Assembly: GCF_000423825.1 (NCBI RefSeq)
Contig: NZ_AUIS01000014.1
Location: 1-64,000 of the forward strand
Length of the DNA: 64,000 nucleotides
Origin: Thermithiobacillus tepidarius DSM 3134
GTDB taxonomy: Bacteria; Pseudomonadota; Gammaproteobacteria; Acidithiobacillales; Thermithiobacillaceae
Direction: 5' to 3'
The notes under the pieces were generated by a model. That model was not told the DNA's origin. It ran no database searches and saw only the letters and a program-made list of their open reading frames with translations. Below, one piece after another: positions 1 to 7,690 of this stretch. Positions within the stretch are counted from its first letter, which is position 1. Each line of letters begins with the position of its first letter. Made by a program: the position numbers and the translations under genes.

Positions 1-1
1 C

Positions 2-415
2 ATGAGCCTCAATCCCGCCCTGATCAGGGAAAGTTTTGCCGTGGTGGCGCCGCATGGCGTTGCCGTCACCGATTACTTCTACAACTACATGTTCAGCCAC
101 TACCCCGAGGTGCGCGCCATGTTCCCGGCGCAGATGGACGCGCAGAAGGAGCGCCTGCTCAACTCCATCGTGCAGATCGTGACCCACATCGACCAGCTCG
201 ACGCCCTGGTGCCGTATCTGCAGGAGCTGGGGGCGGGCCACAACAAGTACCACACCCAGCCCGAACACTATCCCATCGTCGGCGCCAGCCTGCTGGCGAC
301 CCTGGCGCATTTCGCCGGCCCCGCCTGGACCCCGGCAGTGGCCGAAGCCTGGAGCGCAGCCTACAACGTGGCAGCCCAGGTCATGATCGAGGCGGCAGAG
401 CAGGCGGCCGCCTGA
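2..415 (+). CDS. Single-domain bacterial haemoglobin (Vitreoscilla type)
   Basis: This is a stand-alone globin of 137 residues, the usual length for the Vitreoscilla haemoglobin / flavohaemoglobin globin class. Aligned by eye to VHb, the proximal haem ligand is His80, the B10 tyrosine is Tyr27 and the distal glutamine is Gln48; the family motif HYPIVG follows at 89-94. Such globins bind O2 and, when re-reduced, convert NO to nitrate in the cytoplasm. There is no C-terminal FAD/NAD domain, but the next gene, 11 bases on, supplies a reductase. The ATG sits at the window edge, so its ribosome-binding site cannot be judged; the N-terminus matches the family length well. Confidence 0.9.
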   Translation: MSLNPALIRESFAVVAPHGVAVTDYFYNYMFSHYPEVRAMFPAQMDAQKERLLNSIVQIVTHIDQLDALVPYLQELGAGHNKYHTQPEHYPIVGASLLATLAHFAGPAWTPAVAEAWSAAYNVAAQVMIEAAEQAAA

Positions 416-426
416 GGAGCCGGTTC

Positions 427-1389
427 ATGTCCTATCGCATCACCGTCGAGCCGAGCGGGGTGTCCTTCACGGCCGAGGCCGGACAGACGGTGCTGGAGGC
501 GGCGCTGGCCCACGGCGTCGCCCTGCAGCACGGCTGCGGCAACGGTTCCTGCGGCGACTGCAAGGGCACCGTGCTGGAAGGCCAGGGCGAGCAGGGCATC
601 TACATGCCCCTGCTGCTCACTCCGGAGGAAAAGGCGGCCGGCGCGGCCATCCTCTGCAAGTTCAAGCCGACCAGCGACCTGTGCATTGCAGCGTCGGTGC
701 ACACTGAATCCTTCCAACACGCCGAGATCCGGCGCCTGCTCCGCCTGGGGCCGGACGTGATGGGGCTGTGGCTGCGGCCGGAAACCCCCTTCGCCTACAA
801 GGCCGGGCAGTATGTGCAGGTGGAGGTGCCCGGCCATCCCGGCGTCATGCGCTCCTATTCCATCGCCAACCGGCCGGCGGACGACGGTACCCTGGAGTTC
901 CACATCCGCCGGGCGCCGAACGGGCTTTTCAGCACGCAGCTTTTCGAGGCGCTGCAGCCCGGAGACCGCCTGCGCATCAGGGGTCCCATCGGCGAGTTCT
1001 TCTTGCGCGAGGATAGCCCACGCGACGTACTGTGTGTCGCCGCCAGCACTGGTTTCGCGCCCATCAAGGGCATCCTGGAAGAGGCTTTTTTCCGGGGTTT
1101 CGATCGGCGCATCCACTTCTTTTTCGGTGCGCGCCAGGAGCAGGATCTCTATCATCTCGACCTGCTGGCCGATTGGGCCAGGCGCTACCCTAACTTCCGG
1201 TTTACCACTGCCGTCGATACCGGCGGCACGCAGATGCTGCTGCCCACCGTGGACGAATGCGGGCCCTGGGGGCAGCACGAGGTCTATTTGTGCGGTTCGC
1301 CGGGTCTGATCAATGCCACGCTGGCGTTGCTGAAGACCTATGACACGCCGTCGGCCCAGATCCATTTCGACGCCTTTGCGCCGAGTTGA
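427..1389 (+). CDS. [2Fe-2S] ferredoxin-FAD/NAD(P)H reductase
   Basis: The 320 residues hold an N-terminal plant-type ferredoxin domain (about 1-90) with cluster ligands Cys37, Cys42, Cys45 and Cys77. A ferredoxin-reductase module follows: the flavin motif RSYS is at 142-145, the nucleotide-binding segment with YLCGSPG lies near the C-terminus, and the protein ends in a typical FDAF-containing tail. The architecture is that of oxygenase reductases such as the phenol hydroxylase or benzoate dioxygenase reductases. It passes electrons from NAD(P)H through FAD to the Fe-S cluster. Because it directly follows a globin that lacks a reductase domain, the globin is the most likely partner, which is inference. 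The start has a GAGGAGC stretch just upstream. Confidence 0.88.
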   Translation: MSYRITVEPSGVSFTAEAGQTVLEAALAHGVALQHGCGNGSCGDCKGTVLEGQGEQGIYMPLLLTPEEKAAGAAILCKFKPTSDLCIAASVHTESFQHAEIRRLLRLGPDVMGLWLRPETPFAYKAGQYVQVEVPGHPGVMRSYSIANRPADDGTLEFHIRRAPNGLFSTQLFEALQPGDRLRIRGPIGEFFLREDSPRDVLCVAASTGFAPIKGILEEAFFRGFDRRIHFFFGARQEQDLYHLDLLADWARRYPNFRFTTAVDTGGTQMLLPTVDECGPWGQHEVYLCGSPGLINATLALLKTYDTPSAQIHFDAFAPS

Positions 1390-1434
1390 TGCGTCCGACA
1401 TGGTGTTCCACCTGACAGGGAGGAGTATAGCGCG

Positions 1435-1905
1435 ATGAGCACCACGACGATGCACGCCACCACCGCAGCAGCATCCGCCAGACGCGCTGCGAGTGCCTTT
1501 CACTACGGAAATCTGGCGGCGGCCCTGATCCCAGGCTTCGGGGTGCTTTGGTTCGGCCTGTCCATGCTGACCTTTGCCGTGAACAGCCATCACCCGGATC
1601 CGCGGGTGCTGGATTTCAATCGCCGCGGCGCCCGCAACTTTTATCCGTTGATGGCCATCGCCCTGCTGTTCCTCGCCTCCGGCTTCGGCGGGTTTACGGG
1701 CGCGCTGGACGTCGCCAACGCTTTCAAACTGCTGGGCTTGGCCGAGTTTGGCCAGCACCTGCGGCAAGTGGCGGGACCGCTGGCCAACCAGATGCTGGAC
1801 ATCTGGATGCTTTTCATTCTGGTGATGTTGCCCCTCACCCTGCGGGATCTCTATGCCATCCGTAAGACGAAGTGGCAGGAGCTGCCGGTCGTCCACCCGG
1901 AGTGA
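1435..1905 (+). CDS. Small integral membrane protein, unknown function
   Basis: This 156-residue protein belongs to no family I can name. Hydrophobic segments lie at about 27-50 (AALIPGFGVLWFGLSML), 70-90 (PLMAIALLFLASGF) and 120-137 (IWMLFILVMLPLTL), so three membrane spans are likely, with a short polar C-terminus. It begins 45 bases after the reductase gene with GGGAGGAG upstream of the ATG, and is probably co-transcribed with the globin and reductase. A role in NO/O2 metabolism or as a membrane anchor is only suggested by position. Confidence 0.7.
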   Translation: MSTTTMHATTAAASARRAASAFHYGNLAAALIPGFGVLWFGLSMLTFAVNSHHPDPRVLDFNRRGARNFYPLMAIALLFLASGFGGFTGALDVANAFKLLGLAEFGQHLRQVAGPLANQMLDIWMLFILVMLPLTLRDLYAIRKTKWQELPVVHPE

Positions 1906-2041
1906 CTGACCCCGGATAGGATCGGTATCGAACGCCGACGGCGTCCGGAGCGGGGCCGGTTGCCATTCCCATAGTGATCCGGCAGCGGCTCCTGGCTTCC
2001 AGCCACCGGAGCAGGCAGGGCGCGCCACGCGTGGGCAGATC

Positions 2042-2062
2042 GGGTGAGGGCATGCCCCACCC
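2042..2062. terminator. Hairpin between convergent genes
   Basis: GGGTGAGGGC and GCCCCACCC can pair, with a bulge, across an AT loop. It lies between the membrane protein (plus strand) and the cytochrome c peroxidase (minus strand), where a shared terminator would be expected. No T-run follows on either strand, so it is at best a weak or factor-assisted terminator. Confidence 0.3.
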
Positions 2063-2079
2063 GGCTGGTTCGCTGCGTG

Positions 2080-3150
2080 CTAGCGCTCGCGGAACGCCGC
2101 GCTCGGCAACACCGGCACGGTGGCGAAATTCTTCGGCAACGGTCCGGTCAGGCTGTCGAGGAAGGCGACGATGTTGTGCGCCTGCGCGTCCGACAATGTC
2201 TTGTTGAGCTGCACCTTGGCCATGATGCGCACCGCCGCGGGCAGGGTGGCCACCGAGCCGTCGTGGAAGTAGGGCGGGGTCATGGCGACGTTGCGCAGGA
2301 TCGGCACCTTGAAAACGTAGAGATCCTTCTCGTCCTTGGTCACGTCGAAGCGGCCCTTGTCCACCTCCTTGCTGCCGGTGGCGCTCCAGTAGTTCTGGTG
2401 GACGCCGAATTTCTGATAGCTGGTGCCGCCGAGGCCCGGGCCGTTGTGGCAGCTGGCGCAGCCGACGCTGATGAAGTCGCGCAGGCCGGCCTTGGCCGTG
2501 GGCGAGAGGGCGCGGGTGTCGCCCCTCAGGAAGGCGTCGAAGGGCCCGGGCGTGACCAGGGTGCGCTCGTAGGCGCCGATGGCGGTGCCCCAGTTGTCCA
2601 CGCTGTAGGGATCGGCGTCATTCGGGAAGGCGGCCTTGAACATGGGCTGATAGCCGGGGATGGCCTTGAGCCTGGCGACGGCCGCCTCGTTGTTGGGCAG
2701 GCCGAAGCTGGGCGGACCGATGAGGGACTTGGTGGCCTGGTCCTCCACCGACTTGCGGTCGCCGCGCCAGTGGGCCGAGACCACGCCCTGCAGGGCGGCG
2801 TTGAGGATGGTGGGCGAGTTGCGCGGGTTGACCTTGGCGTGGTTGCCGATGGCCTTGGCCAGCCCGTCGGTGCCGTAGAGCTGGGGCTTGTGGCACTTGG
2901 CGCAGCTCACGGTGCCGTCCACCGAGATGCGTGGGTCGAAGAAGAGCGCCCGGCCCAGGGCCACGCGCGCCGGCGTGACCGGGTTTTCCCGGGTGCCCAT
3001 GTCCTTGGGCAAGGGCTTGAAGAGCTTTTGGGCTTGTTGCAGCAGGGCACGGTCGTCGTTGTCGGCGGCGGTCGCTTGGCTGGCGCCGGCGGCGAGCAGG
3101 AGCGTGGCGGCCAAGGCCGGCAGGGGGCGTGTCGGGATGCGTTTCGGCAT
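2080..3150 (-). CDS. Di-haem cytochrome c peroxidase / MauG-family protein
   Basis: The 356-residue periplasmic protein has a Sec signal peptide (residues 1 to about 29) and two c-type haem sites, CAKCH at 83-87 and CASCHNGP starting at 231. Length and haem spacing fit the bacterial cytochrome c peroxidase / MauG superfamily, which reduces H2O2 using two haems or uses a high-valent state to oxidise protein substrates. The segment SAHWRGDRKSVEDQA near 125-139 is the usual conserved stretch between the haems. AAGGAG lies 6 bases before the ATG. It is the third gene of a minus-strand set with an ECF sigma factor and an anti-sigma factor, so it is the likely main target of that pair. Confidence 0.9.
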   Translation of the reverse strand: MPKRIPTRPLPALAATLLLAAGASQATAADNDDRALLQQAQKLFKPLPKDMGTRENPVTPARVALGRALFFDPRISVDGTVSCAKCHKPQLYGTDGLAKAIGNHAKVNPRNSPTILNAALQGVVSAHWRGDRKSVEDQATKSLIGPPSFGLPNNEAAVARLKAIPGYQPMFKAAFPNDADPYSVDNWGTAIGAYERTLVTPGPFDAFLRGDTRALSPTAKAGLRDFISVGCASCHNGPGLGGTSYQKFGVHQNYWSATGSKEVDKGRFDVTKDEKDLYVFKVPILRNVAMTPPYFHDGSVATLPAAVRIMAKVQLNKTLSDAQAHNIVAFLDSLTGPLPKNFATVPVLPSAAFRER

Positions 3151-3195
3151 GATGTGCTCCTTTGTCGAAGTGATTGGAAGTGATTGTCGGCGCTC

Positions 3196-3765
3196 TCAAA
3201 GCTTGAGTGCTGCTTGCACCCGGGCCAGGGCCAGAGGGTGGCGGGACAGCAGCAGCATGCTGCGGCCGGACGGCGCCGCCGCGAAGCGCCAATGATGGCG
3301 GAGCCAGCGGCCCTGGCCGGCGGCCTGGGGCAGGACGTGCTGGAAGATCAACACTTGCACATAGCCCAGCCGCTCCTGGAAGAGGCTCAGGTGCCAGGCG
3401 CGGTGGCCGTCCACGCGGCAGCTTTTGCAGAGCTGCAGGATGCCCGGCCAGGGAGCGGCGGCGGGCAGGCCCAGGGCGGCGCGCACAGGCGCCGGATCGG
3501 GCACCAGCATGCCGCGCAGGCCCGCTTCCTCGTCCACATGGCGGATGGCGGCGAGCACCAGCGGCGGGGTATGCAGATAGTCCCGGCCGAGCCAGCCGCC
3601 CAGGCTCAGGATCGCCAGGCCCGCTGTCCAGCCCAGGCCTTGGCGCAGGAAGGCGCGGCGCGGCAGCGGCGGCGCCGACAACGCCAGCGGCTGCTCCGGC
3701 AGCGGCAGCTCGCGCAAGAGGTTGCGCATGCGTGCGTCGAACGGGTCATCTGGCATTCGCGTCAT
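3196..3765 (-). CDS. Membrane anti-sigma factor, DUF3379-like
   Basis: This is a 189-residue protein with a short cytoplasmic N-terminus, one membrane segment (GLGWTAGLAILSLGGWL) and an exported domain. The segment is preceded by RRAFLRQG, which looks like a twin-arginine motif. The outer domain carries CKSCRVDGHRAWHL followed by YVQVLIF, resembling the C...G...HLV...VTVLL pattern of DUF3379 proteins. The start chosen has AGGA 8 bases upstream and overlaps the end of the sigma factor gene by 20 bases; starts at 3756 and 3783 are also open. Position and topology imply that it holds the ECF sigma factor inactive. The CxxC could make it redox-responsive, but that is inference. Confidence 0.75.
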   Translation of the reverse strand: MTRMPDDPFDARMRNLLRELPLPEQPLALSAPPLPRRAFLRQGLGWTAGLAILSLGGWLGRDYLHTPPLVLAAIRHVDEEAGLRGMLVPDPAPVRAALGLPAAAPWPGILQLCKSCRVDGHRAWHLSLFQERLGYVQVLIFQHVLPQAAGQGRWLRHHWRFAAAPSGRSMLLLSRHPLALARVQAALKL

Positions 3766-4249
3766 CCGTGTCGTCCTCTCCAAGGGCCCGGCGCAGGGCT
3801 TGGCGCGCCCGGTGGAGCCGGCTCATCACCGTGCCGGCGGGAATGTCCAGAGCCGCGGCCAGTTGGGCGTAGTCCATGTCGGTCAGGTAATAGAGCACCA
3901 GGATCTCGCGGTGGGCGGGAGCGATGCGCTGCAGGGCGCGCACCAGATCAATGCGCGCATCCAGCGCCGGCAGTTCCGCCACCGCGCCGGCGCAGTCCGC
4001 CTCGTCCCAGGGCGCCCAAGGCTCGCGGCGCTGGCGCAGGGCGGCGCGGCACAGGATGCGGTAGAGCCAACCCTGCGCGGCCGCGGGCTGGCGCAACTGG
4101 GCGCGGGCGCGCCAGGCTTGGGCGAAGGTCTCCTGCACCAGGTCCTGCGCCAGTGTCCGTTCGCCCGTCAGCGCCCAGGCCGCCCGGTAGAGGAAGGCCT
4201 GGTACTGGCGGACCCAGTGTTCAAAGGATGTCTCGTCGCCGTTCGCCAT
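3746..4249 (-). CDS. ECF sigma-70 family RNA polymerase sigma factor
   Basis: The 167 residues contain sigma region 2 (about 9-75; ALTGERTLAQDLVQETFAQA is the core-binding stretch) and region 4 (about 103-155; LAAALDIPAGTVMSRLHRAR is the -35 recognition helix-turn-helix). There is no region 3, as usual for ECF factors. It is followed with a 20-base overlap by a membrane anti-sigma gene and then by a cytochrome c peroxidase gene, a typical layout for a stress regulon. It probably controls its own operon; a candidate promoter lies just upstream. Confidence 0.9.
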   Translation of the reverse strand: MANGDETSFEHWVRQYQAFLYRAAWALTGERTLAQDLVQETFAQAWRARAQLRQPAAAQGWLYRILCRAALRQRREPWAPWDEADCAGAVAELPALDARIDLVRALQRIAPAHREILVLYYLTDMDYAQLAAALDIPAGTVMSRLHRARQALRRALGEDDTDDANAR

Positions 4250-4279
4250 GGGCCCTGTCCGTGATTGCTACTGTGAAAG

Positions 4280-4305
4280 AGGCGATTCGGGGCCGAAATA
4301 TTCCC
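4280..4305 (-). promoter_or_regulatory. Candidate ECF-type promoter of the sigma factor operon
   Basis: On the minus strand a GGGAAT element (4305-4300) is followed 16 bases later by CCTCTT-like sequence. A GGAAT-type -35 with a separate -10 is the kind of promoter recognised by several ECF sigma factors. It is about 50 bases before the sigma factor ATG. The -10 match is poor, so this is tentative. Confidence 0.3.
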
Positions 4306-4410
4306 TGTCCGCCGATTTTCTAAAGATAGCAGGCGCCGGCGCGCGGCGGGCAGCACGTGCGGCTTGGCGAGGATCTATGCTCAGAGGGACGGAAGCAGGC
4401 AGGGGGAGCG

Positions 4411-5376
4411 ATGATGGCGCAGACGGTCGGCAGCTGGTGGATGTGGCTCGGCTTCATGGTCTTCATCGTCGCCATGATCGCCGTGGACATCCTCGCCCTG
4501 CGCGCCCGCGGCGCGCATCGGGTGTCGGTACGCGAGGCCGCGGGCTGGTCCGTGTTCTGGATCCTGTTGGCGCTCGCCTTTGCCGCGCTGCTCTGGTGGT
4601 ATCTGCTCGGTAGCGCCGGGCGGTCGGTGGCCGACCAGAAGACGCTGGAATACCTGACCGGCTACCTGATCGAGAAGGCGCTGGGCGTCGACAACCTCTT
4701 CGTGTTCCTGATGATCTTCAGCTATTTCGCCGTGCCGCCCGAGTATCAGCAGCGCGTGCTGCTCTATGGCGTGCTGGGCGCCATCGTCATGCGCGCCGTG
4801 ATGATCGTGGGCGGTGCTCTGCTGATCGCCCGCTACCACTGGATTTTGTACCTGTTCGGCGCCTTCCTGCTGCTGACCGGCCTGCGCATGCTCTTCTTCG
4901 CCCGCCGCGCGCCGGATCTGAGCAGGAATCCCCTGCTCAAATGGATGCGGCGCCACCTGCGCGTCACCGCCGATTATCAGGGGGAGCGCTTCATCGTGCG
5001 CCGCGACGGCGTCCGCTGCGTGACGCCGCTCCTGCTGGTGCTGGTGCTCATCGAGGTCACCGATCTGGTTTTCGCCGTGGACAGCATTCCCGCCATCTTC
5101 GCGGTCACGACCGATCCCTTCATCGTCTTCACTTCCAACATTTTCGCCATCCTCGGCCTGCGGGCCATGTACTTCCTGCTGGCCGACATGGCCGAGCGCT
5201 TCCGCTTGCTCAAGTACGGCCTGGGCCTGGTGCTCGCCTTCATCGGGGCGAAGATGCTGGCGGCGCCGTGGTTCAAGGTGCCGGTGGGCTGGGCGCTGGC
5301 GGTGACGGGGATCATTCTCGGCGTGACGGTGCTGGCGAGCTTCGCCGTGTCGGCGCGGCGCCCGGCGGCCCATTGA
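4411..5376 (+). CDS. TerC/Alx-family integral membrane protein
   Basis: This 321-residue polytopic protein belongs to the TerC/Alx family of inner-membrane proteins, linked in known members to Mn2+ export, tellurite resistance and alkaline pH response. The family hallmarks EKALGVDNLFVFLMIF and EVTDLVFAVDSIPAIFA are present, with their membrane-embedded acidic residues. The ATG at 4411 has AGGGGGAG directly upstream; a GTG at 4357 would add 18 residues that match nothing in the family. The gene precedes arsR by 43 bases and is read in the same direction, but arsR has its own promoter, so it is probably a separate unit. Confidence 0.88.
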   Translation: MMAQTVGSWWMWLGFMVFIVAMIAVDILALRARGAHRVSVREAAGWSVFWILLALAFAALLWWYLLGSAGRSVADQKTLEYLTGYLIEKALGVDNLFVFLMIFSYFAVPPEYQQRVLLYGVLGAIVMRAVMIVGGALLIARYHWILYLFGAFLLLTGLRMLFFARRAPDLSRNPLLKWMRRHLRVTADYQGERFIVRRDGVRCVTPLLLVLVLIEVTDLVFAVDSIPAIFAVTTDPFIVFTSNIFAILGLRAMYFLLADMAERFRLLKYGLGLVLAFIGAKMLAAPWFKVPVGWALAVTGIILGVTVLASFAVSARRPAAH

Positions 5377-5382
5377 TGCGAT

Positions 5383-5412
5383 TTGACAGATATATGCTGA
5401 AGCGAATATAGT
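5383..5412 (+). promoter_or_regulatory. arsR promoter with overlapping ArsR operator
   Basis: TTGACA (5383-5388) and TATAGT (5407-5412) are 18 bases apart, forming a near-consensus sigma-70 promoter. The spacer and -10 contain an imperfect palindrome, GATATAT...GCTGAAGC...GAATATA (5389-5410), typical of ArsR/SmtB operators. The expected transcription start falls at or next to the arsR ATG at 5420. A related copy of the palindrome is present at 5784-5807. Confidence 0.7.
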
Positions 5413-5419
5413 CGCGCCC

Positions 5420-5767
5420 ATGCTGACGGCCGTGGACTTCTTCAAGCAGCTCGCCGACGAGACCCGCTTGCGCATCCTGCACCTCTTGCAGGCGGAGGGC
5501 GAGCTCTGCGTCTGCGAGCTGACCGATGCCCTGGGCCTGGCGCAGCCGAAGATCTCGCGCCACCTGGCCAGCCTGCGCGAGCACGGCCTGGTGCTGGACA
5601 GCCGACGCGGCACCTGGGCCTTTTACCGCCTGCATCCGGACCTGCCCGCCTGGGCGCGGCAGGTGCTGCAGGATACCCTGGCCGGGCACGCGGTCCAGCC
5701 CGACTGGGAGGCCGACTTGGCGCGCTTGCGCCGCCACCCGGAGCGCCCGCAGGCGTGCGGCCTCTGA
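5420..5767 (+). CDS. arsR: ArsR-family arsenic-responsive repressor
   Basis: A 115-residue winged-helix repressor. The metalloid-binding ELCVCEL motif puts Cys30 and Cys32 at the start of the DNA-recognition region, and the recognition helix is in AQPKISRHLASLREHGLV. As(III) binding to these thiolates releases the repressor from DNA. A third Cys near the C-terminus (113) may complete the site. No Shine-Dalgarno sequence precedes the ATG, and the -10 box ends 7 bases before it, so the mRNA is probably leaderless. It heads the arsR-arsB-arsC-VOC operon and should autoregulate through the two flanking operator-like sites. Confidence 0.92.
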   Translation: MLTAVDFFKQLADETRLRILHLLQAEGELCVCELTDALGLAQPKISRHLASLREHGLVLDSRRGTWAFYRLHPDLPAWARQVLQDTLAGHAVQPDWEADLARLRRHPERPQACGL

Positions 5768-5783
5768 GTCGTTTTTTCGACGC

Positions 5784-5807
5784 AATATATCTGCTTGAAC
5801 GCATATA
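5784..5807 (+). promoter_or_regulatory. Second ArsR-like operator, upstream of arsB
   Basis: AATATAT-CTGCTTGAACG-CATATA is an imperfect palindrome very like the one overlapping the arsR promoter (shared GCT, GAA and CG core between ATATA arms). It lies between arsR and arsB, directly before the AAGGAG ribosome-binding site. It may let ArsR also block an internal promoter or read-through. No good -35/-10 pair was found here. Confidence 0.55.
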
Positions 5808-5818
5808 AGGAGAACAAG

Positions 5819-5863
5819 ATGTCGCCCTGCACCCAGCCCGCCGCCGTTGCCAGCGTGGTTTAG
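5819..5863 (+). CDS. 14-codon leader ORF before arsB
   Basis: A very short reading frame (MSPCTQPAAVASVV) starts 6 bases after a strong AAGGAG site, ends in TAG, and is followed 3 bases later by the arsB ATG in the same frame. The good ribosome site belongs to this ORF rather than to arsB, so arsB may be translated by re-initiation. It could be a leader peptide or a scrap of a lost gene. It resembles nothing I know. Confidence 0.35.
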   Translation: MSPCTQPAAVASVV

Positions 5864-5866
5864 GCC

Positions 5867-7165
5867 ATGCTGTTCGCCTTCCTGATCTTCGTCGCCACCC
5901 TGGTGCTGGTGATCTGGCAGCCGCGCGGATTGGGCATCGGCTGGAGCGCGTTGCTGGGCGCGGCTGCGGCCGGGCTGGCCGGGGTCATCGGCTGGAGCGA
6001 CATCCCCGTGGTCTGGGACATCGTCTGGAACGCCACCTTCACCTTCGTGGCCCTGATCGTCATTTCGCTGATCCTGGACGAGGCCGGCTTCTTCCACTGG
6101 GCCGCCCTGCACGTGGCCCGCTGGGGCGGGGGGCGGGGCCATCTGCTCTTTCCGCTCATCATCCTGCTGGGCGCGGCGGTGGCGGCCTTCTTCGCCAACG
6201 ACGGCGCCGCGCTGATCCTCACGCCGATCGTCATGGAGATGCTGCTGGCCCTCGGCTTCGGACCCGGCGCGACCCTGGCCTTCGTCATGGCCACCGGCTT
6301 CGTGGCCGACAGCACCAGCCTGCCCTTCGTGGTGTCCAATCTGGTGAACATCGTGTCGGCTGACTTCTTCGGCATTCCCTTCGATCGCTACGCCCGGGTC
6401 ATGGTCCCGGTGAATCTGGTGGCGCTCGCCGCCACCCTGGTGGTGCTCTGGCTCTACTTCCGGCGGGAAATCCCCGGCCGCTACAGCCTGACCGACCTGC
6501 CGGCGCCGGCCAGCGCCATCCGCGATCCGCTGGTCTTCCGCCTGAGCTGGCCGATCCTGGGCCTGCTGCTGCTCGGCTACTTCGTCACCGGTCCCCTGGG
6601 CGTGCCGGTGTCGCTCATGGCCGGCTCGGGAGCGCTGGTGCTGCTGGCGGTGGCGGGGCGCTGGTGGAACGGCGGCGCAAGCGGGGTGATCCCGGTGCGC
6701 AAGGTGCTGCGCGAGGCGCCCTGGCAGGTGGTGCTCTTCAGCCTCGGCATGTACCTGGTGGTCTACGGCCTGCGCAACCAGGGCCTGACGGCGCAGTTGA
6801 GCGAAATCCTGGCCTGGCTCGGCCAGCACGGCCAGGTGGCGGCGACGGTGGGCACCGGCTTCCTCTTCGCCTTTCTGTCCTCGGTCATGAACAACATGCC
6901 GACGGTGCTGGTCGGCGCCATCGCCATCGCCGATGCCCAGGGGCTGAGCGAGGGGGTGCGCCAAGCGATGATCTACGCCAACGTCATCGGCAGCGACCTC
7001 GGCCCCAAGATCACCCCCATCGGCAGCCTGGCGACGCTTTTGTGGCTGCACGTGCTGGCGCGCAAGGGACTGCAAATTGGTTGGGGCACCTACATGCGCG
7101 TCGGCCTGGTGCTGACGCCGCCGGTGCTTTTGGTCACTTTGCTGGGATTGGCGGGGGTTTTGTAG
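5867..7165 (+). CDS. arsB: Arsenite efflux pump ArsB
   Basis: The 432-residue, about twelve-span inner-membrane transporter follows E. coli ArsB closely along its whole length. It starts [19 protein letters not shown], and contains [50 protein letters not shown] and [19 protein letters not shown]. It extrudes As(III)/Sb(III) using the proton-motive force; no arsA ATPase gene is present. The start matches the E. coli N-terminus exactly and follows a 14-codon leader ORF by 3 bases. It lies between arsR and arsC in one operon. Confidence 0.95.
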   Translation: MLFAFLIFVATLVLVIWQPRGLGIGWSALLGAAAAGLAGVIGWSDIPVVWDIVWNATFTFVALIVISLILDEAGFFHWAALHVARWGGGRGHLLFPLIILLGAAVAAFFANDGAALILTPIVMEMLLALGFGPGATLAFVMATGFVADSTSLPFVVSNLVNIVSADFFGIPFDRYARVMVPVNLVALAATLVVLWLYFRREIPGRYSLTDLPAPASAIRDPLVFRLSWPILGLLLLGYFVTGPLGVPVSLMAGSGALVLLAVAGRWWNGGASGVIPVRKVLREAPWQVVLFSLGMYLVVYGLRNQGLTAQLSEILAWLGQHGQVAATVGTGFLFAFLSSVMNNMPTVLVGAIAIADAQGLSEGVRQAMIYANVIGSDLGPKITPIGSLATLLWLHVLARKGLQIGWGTYMRVGLVLTPPVLLVTLLGLAGVL

Positions 7166-7203
7166 GGCGTTGAGCGGAGGCGCCAGTTTGGGATTTCAGA
7201 GAA

Positions 7204-7226
7204 TAGGAGCGGGCGCAGCCCGTTCC
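7204..7226. repeat. REP-like palindrome upstream of arsC
   Basis: TAGGAGCGGGC-GCA-GCCCGTTCC forms a hairpin with nine-base arms and one mismatch. It resembles REP elements of Pseudomonas and relatives and shares AGGAGCGGGC with the sequence inside the EamA gene near 46.7 kb. It lies in the arsB-arsC gap and may affect mRNA stability. Confidence 0.45.
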
Positions 7227-7252
7227 TTACGACTTCGACCCAGGAGCACGAT

Positions 7253-7690
7253 ATGACCCACGATAAACCCTGCATCCTCTTCCTCTGCACCGGCAACTCC
7301 TGCCGTTCCCAGATGGCCGAAGGCTGGGCCAGGCATCTGGGCGGCGGGGCGGTGGTGGCGGAATCCGCCGGCATCGAGGCTCACGGCAAGAACCCGCGCG
7401 CCATCGCGGTGATGGCGGAGGCGGGGGTGGACATCTCCGGCCAGGAATCAACCCGCGTCACCGACGCCATGATCCGGCGCGCCAACGTGGTGGTGACCGT
7501 GTGCGGCCACGCCGACGAGCACTGTCCGGTGCTGCCGCCCGATGTGGAGAAGATCCACTGGCCCCTGGAGGACCCGGCCAAGGCCACCGGCAGCGAGGAG
7601 GAGATCATGGCCAAGTTCCGCGCCACCCGTGACGAGGTGCGGACGCGGGTCGGCGAACTCCTGCGGCAGATCCAGGGCCTGCAGGGATGA
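7253..7690 (+). CDS. arsC: Thioredoxin-coupled arsenate reductase ArsC
   Basis: This 145-residue protein has the low-molecular-weight phosphatase fold. The P-loop CTGNSCR begins at Cys12, and the redox pair is Cys84 and Cys91 in VCGHADEHCP. This three-cysteine arrangement defines the thioredoxin-dependent arsenate reductases (Staphylococcus/Bacillus type), not the glutaredoxin type of E. coli. It reduces arsenate to arsenite in the cytoplasm for export by ArsB. CAGGAG stands before the ATG. It is separated from arsB by an 87-base gap holding a REP-like hairpin and overlaps the next gene by 4 bases (ATGA). Confidence 0.94.
   Translation: MTHDKPCILFLCTGNSCRSQMAEGWARHLGGGAVVAESAGIEAHGKNPRAIAVMAEAGVDISGQESTRVTDAMIRRANVVVTVCGHADEHCPVLPPDVEKIHWPLEDPAKATGSEEEIMAKFRATRDEVRTRVGELLRQIQGLQG

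Noticed and set aside
361-2028. A 555-codon minus-strand frame across the globin-reductase region
   Set aside because: It crosses two well-supported genes on the other strand and has no recognisable domains.
4260-4410. A yybP-ykoY-type manganese riboswitch before the TerC/Alx gene
   Set aside because: Such elements precede many terC/alx genes, but the conserved paired regions could not be found here.
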